Assembly (NCBI GenBank): GCA_030835065.1
Contig: JAUQWR010000473.1
Coordinates: forward strand, 1 to 8,094
Length of the DNA stretch: 8,094 bases
Source: Candidatus Kapaibacterium sp.
GTDB lineage: Bacteria; Bacteroidota; Ignavibacteria; Kapaibacteriales; UBA2268
Direction: 5' to 3'
Shown: positions 5,861 through 8,094 of the stretch, one piece after another
How positions within the stretch are numbered: the first letter of the stretch is position 1
Layout: every line of letters starts with the position of its first letter
Program-made: the position numbers and the translations under genes
Notes under the pieces: model-generated
Told to the model about the DNA's origin: nothing
What the model saw: only the letters and a program-made list of their open reading frames with translations
Databases searched by the model: none

Positions 5861-7198
5861 ATGAAAAAAATTTTGTTATTTATTGCTTTTGTATTGGCTT
5901 CCAGCTTTGCTTTTGCTTTGCAAGAAAAACAGCCGGAAAATATTGCCATTGAATATTTGAATTTGCTCAAAGCAGAAAAATTTGATGAAGCTGCTAAAAT
6001 GAGTGATACTAATATGGTCAAACTCCTTGGCGCTGAAAAATTAAGAGAATTTTGGCTTTCGCTCAAAGTTAAATACGGAAAAGTTAATACTTTAAGTAAA
6101 CCTGAGCAAATTAAGTCTAATGAATTTTTTATTTATTCAATTATTCTTTATACTGATAAAGATTCATTGAATGCCAGAATTTCTATTAATAAAAAGATGG
6201 AAATTGCAGGATTGTTCTTTATTCCTATAAAAAAGAATTATGACTATTCGATGCCTGATTATGTTGATACTACCAAATTTGTACAAAAAAATGTAGAATT
6301 TGGAGAAATTGGTTGGCAATTGCCAGCTACTCTCACATTACCCAAAAATGGTACAAAATTTCCTCTCGTGATTTTAGTTCATGGCTCAGGTCCACACGAT
6401 AGAGATGAAACTATCGGTCCTAATAAGCCATTTAGAGATATAGCTCTAGGATTGGCTACCAATGGTATCGCTGTTTTGAGATACGAAAAGCGCACAAAGT
6501 ATTATCAAAGTCGTATTGGCAAAGAATATAATAACTTTACTATCGAAAAAGAAACAGTCGATGATGCAGTTGAAGCTGTAAAATATGCAACTACACTACA
6601 AGAAATTGATCCGAAGCAAATCTATGTTTTAGGGCACAGTCAGGGTGGTTATATGATGCCTAAAATTATTGAAAAAAGCGAAGGATTCAAAGGTAGTATT
6701 CTTTTAGCAGGAAGTGCAAGACCTTTGTATGAATTGATTCTCGACCAATATAATTATATACTTAAATCAGATGGTAGCTTAGAATTTTCAGAAATTCAAG
6801 AGATAAAGAAAGTAGAACAACAAATAGCGTACTTAAAATCAGAATCGTTTTCTGAAAATTCGCCTACTGATTCTTTATTACTGAGACTTCCAGCCAAATA
6901 TTGGGCATATCTTCTAGAATATAACCCATTAAAAATTATGAAAGAAAATAAGAAGAAAGTTGAAAAAACATTAATTCTACAAGGCGAAACAGATTACCAG
7001 GTTACAATAGACGATTATAAATTGTGGCAGGATGCATTTGGAAATGACAAATCATTTTCATTTAAGCTTTATCCTAAACTCAGCCACTTATTTGCCGAAA
7101 CTGAAGGAAAATCTAAACCATCTGACTACGACAAGAAGTCTTATGTCAATAAACAAGTGATCATAGATATTGTAGAATGGATTAAGAACTCTAAATAA
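5861..7198 (+). CDS. Secreted alpha/beta hydrolase with N-terminal DUF3887-like domain
   Basis: This is a 445-residue protein with a signal peptide at residues 1-19 (cleavage likely after AFA), so it acts in the periplasm or outside the cell. Residues about 24-125 form a small alpha+beta domain (EYLNLLKAEKFDEAAKM at its start) resembling the DUF3887 module often placed before such hydrolases. The hydrolase domain follows: oxyanion region LVHGSGP (172-178), nucleophile elbow GHSQGG (258-263, Ser260), acidic Asp378 in QGETD, and His409 in LSHLF. That gives a complete catalytic triad in the right order, with a helical lid region at about 285-360. The sequence resembles serine esterases and peptidases of the DLH/S9-like group; the substrate is unknown. 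An in-frame ATG at 5783 is rejected because it would place the terminator hairpin inside the coding region and bury the signal peptide. The ATG at 5861 has only GGA six nt upstream as a ribosome site. The gene follows the gyrB terminator closely. Confidence 0.88.
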   Translation: MKKILLFIAFVLASSFAFALQEKQPENIAIEYLNLLKAEKFDEAAKMSDTNMVKLLGAEKLREFWLSLKVKYGKVNTLSKPEQIKSNEFFIYSIILYTDKDSLNARISINKKMEIAGLFFIPIKKNYDYSMPDYVDTTKFVQKNVEFGEIGWQLPATLTLPKNGTKFPLVILVHGSGPHDRDETIGPNKPFRDIALGLATNGIAVLRYEKRTKYYQSRIGKEYNNFTIEKETVDDAVEAVKYATTLQEIDPKQIYVLGHSQGGYMMPKIIEKSEGFKGSILLAGSARPLYELILDQYNYILKSDGSLEFSEIQEIKKVEQQIAYLKSESFSENSPTDSLLLRLPAKYWAYLLEYNPLKIMKENKKKVEKTLILQGETDYQVTIDDYKLWQDAFGNDKSFSFKLYPKLSHLFAETEGKSKPSDYDKKSYVNKQVIIDIVEWIKNSK

Positions 7199-7215
7199 AT
7201 TAACATAAATTCTTA

Positions 7216-7237
7216 GTTAAGTTTATATAATCTTAAC
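7216..7237 (+). promoter_or_regulatory. Inverted repeat around a TATAAT box before the response regulator
   Basis: GTTAAG (7216-7221) and CTTAAC (7232-7237) form a perfect 6-bp inverted repeat separated by 10 bp that contain TATAAT (7226-7231). The symmetry extends to TTA/TAA outside the arms if one extra base is allowed. A dimeric regulator bound here would cover the -10 box, so an operator is plausible, for example for autoregulation. TTAACA at 7200-7205 is a possible -35, but the 20-bp spacing is long. The arms are too weak and lack a T-run, so a terminator is unlikely. Confidence 0.35.
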
Positions 7238-7247
7238 ACTAAAAGTT

Positions 7248-7255
7248 TAATTTTG
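7248..7255 (+). promoter_or_regulatory. Possible Bacteroidetes-type -7 element before the response regulator
   Basis: TAATTTTG matches TAnnTTTG exactly and ends 29 bp before the ATG at 7285, which is a sensible leader length. No TTG-type -33 element is seen at the usual distance. It competes with the TATAAT at 7226-7231 as the true core promoter. Confidence 0.4.
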
Positions 7256-7284
7256 AATACAATTAATAACATAAGAATTGTAAT

Positions 7285-8016
7285 ATGAGTGAAAACGAAA
7301 CAATTAGCGAAATTTCGAACTTAATCCAAAGCAGTTTACCCAAATTAGTAGCTGTAGTAGATGATGAGCCGGATATTGTGGAATTAGTTTCTTTAAATTT
7401 GCAAAAAGCCGGTTTCAAAGTCAAATCCTTTAATGATGCAGAAGGACTATTCAGATTTTTAAAATCAACTGTACCAGATTTGGTTGTGTTAGATCTGATG
7501 CTTCCGGATGCTGATGGCTATGAAATTTGTAAATATCTAAAAAAAGAAGAAAAATATTCTTCCATTCCTGTAATTATGCTTACTGCCCGAAGCGACGAAA
7601 TGGATAAAATTCTTGGATTGGAGTTGGGTGCTGATGATTATGTAACCAAACCATTTTCTCCACGAGAATTAGTTGCAAGAGTAAAAGCAGTTTTGAGAAG
7701 GGAAGAAAAACCTCAAAAAACTCAAAAAATAAAGATTTCCGATATTTTGGAAATAGATCAGCAAAAGTATGAAGTGACTGTCGAAAAAAATAAAATTGAG
7801 CTTACCTCGACAGAATTTCGTATATTGAAATTGCTGGCTGAGCGCAAAGGATGGGTTTATGCCCGTGATCAGATTTTAGATTACCTGGGCGTTCAAGAAA
7901 AAGGTGTTTTAGACAGAACTGTCGATGTTCATATCAAAAATCTGAGAGAAAAGCTTGGTCCAGCCGGAAGATTTATTAAAAATATCCGTGGCGTTGGATA
8001 TAAACTCGAAGAATAA
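7285..8016 (+). CDS. Two-component response regulator, OmpR/PhoB family
   Basis: This 243-residue cytoplasmic transcription factor is activated by phosphorylation from a histidine kinase. The receiver domain (about 20-138) has the acidic pair Asp26-Asp27 in VVDDEPD, phosphoacceptor Asp70 in VVLDLMLPDADGYE, Thr100 in MLTAR, and Lys122 in DDYVTKPFSPREL. After a Lys/Gln-rich linker (140-150) comes the winged-helix DNA-binding domain (about 151-242), with LTSTEFRILKLLAE, the recognition region RTVDVHIKNLREKLG, and the terminal IRGVGYKLEE wing. The closest named relatives are PhoB-type regulators, but the regulon and signal cannot be assigned. The N-terminus carries about 19 polar residues before the first strand, somewhat longer than PhoB. 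No other ATG would shorten it, so 7285 is kept. There is no Shine-Dalgarno. A probable kinase gene starts 3 bp after the stop, indicating an operon. Confidence 0.95.
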   Translation: MSENETISEISNLIQSSLPKLVAVVDDEPDIVELVSLNLQKAGFKVKSFNDAEGLFRFLKSTVPDLVVLDLMLPDADGYEICKYLKKEEKYSSIPVIMLTARSDEMDKILGLELGADDYVTKPFSPRELVARVKAVLRREEKPQKTQKIKISDILEIDQQKYEVTVEKNKIELTSTEFRILKLLAERKGWVYARDQILDYLGVQEKGVLDRTVDVHIKNLREKLGPAGRFIKNIRGVGYKLEE

Positions 8017-8019
8017 TTG

Positions 8020-8094
8020 ATGAAATTACTCTCTTCTAAAATATTTGCCGGATACCTGTCGGTCATACTGGTACTGACAGGTCTTATCCTTTTT
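8020..8094 (+). CDS. N-terminus of a probable sensor histidine kinase, cut by the window end
   Basis: An ATG lies 3 bp after the response regulator stop and opens a frame of 25 codons to the last base of the window. The peptide starts MKLLSSKIF and continues as a hydrophobic segment ending in VLTGLILF. It looks like the first membrane helix of a membrane-bound sensor kinase. The kinase assignment rests mainly on position: PhoB-type regulators are very often followed at once by their kinase. No kinase motif is within the window. The near-zero spacing implies co-transcription with the regulator. Confidence 0.7.
   Translation, partial: MKLLSSKIFAGYLSVILVLTGLILF

Noticed and set aside
7199..7284. 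Terminator for the hydrolase in the gap before the response regulator
   Set aside because: The only inverted repeat (GTTAAG/CTTAAC) is short, AT-rich and not followed by a T-run, so it fits an operator better.
1..8094. Mobile element, CRISPR array, toxin-antitoxin, defence locus or RNA gene
   Set aside because: The window is filled by recognisable housekeeping genes, and the gaps are all under 100 bp with no tRNA-like, spacer-repeat or transposase sequence.

Overview
The window is AT-rich (about one third G+C by eye) and almost fully coding. All genes are on the + strand and the gaps are under 100 bp. It looks like an ordinary chromosomal housekeeping segment. Three signs suggest a bacterium of the Bacteroidota/Chlorobiota (FCB) group, though this cannot be proven from the window. 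Purine-rich Shine-Dalgarno sites are mostly missing. The Bacteroidetes-type -7 element TAnnTTTG occurs in three intergenic gaps. The protein set also fits: a short GyrB without the large proteobacterial insertion, a DUF721/DciA-like protein directly upstream of gyrB, and a PhoB-type regulator followed by a probable kinase.

Layout: positions 1-823 hold the 3' part of miaA (tRNA A37 dimethylallyltransferase), which lacks only its N-terminal P-loop region. A 51-bp gap with small direct repeats leads to a tightly coupled trio at 875-3677. The trio is a DacB/PBP4-type D-Ala-D-Ala carboxypeptidase, a solitary CUT1-type (MalG/UgpE-like) sugar ABC permease, and a 97-aa DUF721/DciA-like protein, joined by ATGA and TAATG overlaps. 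gyrB follows after 61 bp (3739-5778) and ends in a convincing rho-independent terminator (5795-5837). Just 23 bp later begins a secreted alpha/beta hydrolase with a small N-terminal domain (5861-7198). An 86-bp AT-rich gap with promoter-like and operator-like sequence precedes an OmpR/PhoB-family response regulator (7285-8016). The first 25 codons of a probable partner sensor histidine kinase (8020-8094) run off the end of the window.

The functions are tRNA modification, peptidoglycan remodelling, sugar uptake, replication and supercoiling, a periplasmic hydrolase, and two-component signalling. The only tight physical linkages are the dacB-permease-DUF721 trio and the regulator-kinase pair. 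I found no mobile element, CRISPR array, RNA gene, toxin-antitoxin pair or defence locus, and no evidence for an undescribed multi-gene system. The points worth a second look are the orphan permease coupled to a cell-wall gene and a replication gene, the very short space between the gyrB terminator and the hydrolase start, the promoter/operator architecture before the response regulator, and a Gly/Asn/Ser-rich insertion in the GyrB TOPRIM domain.
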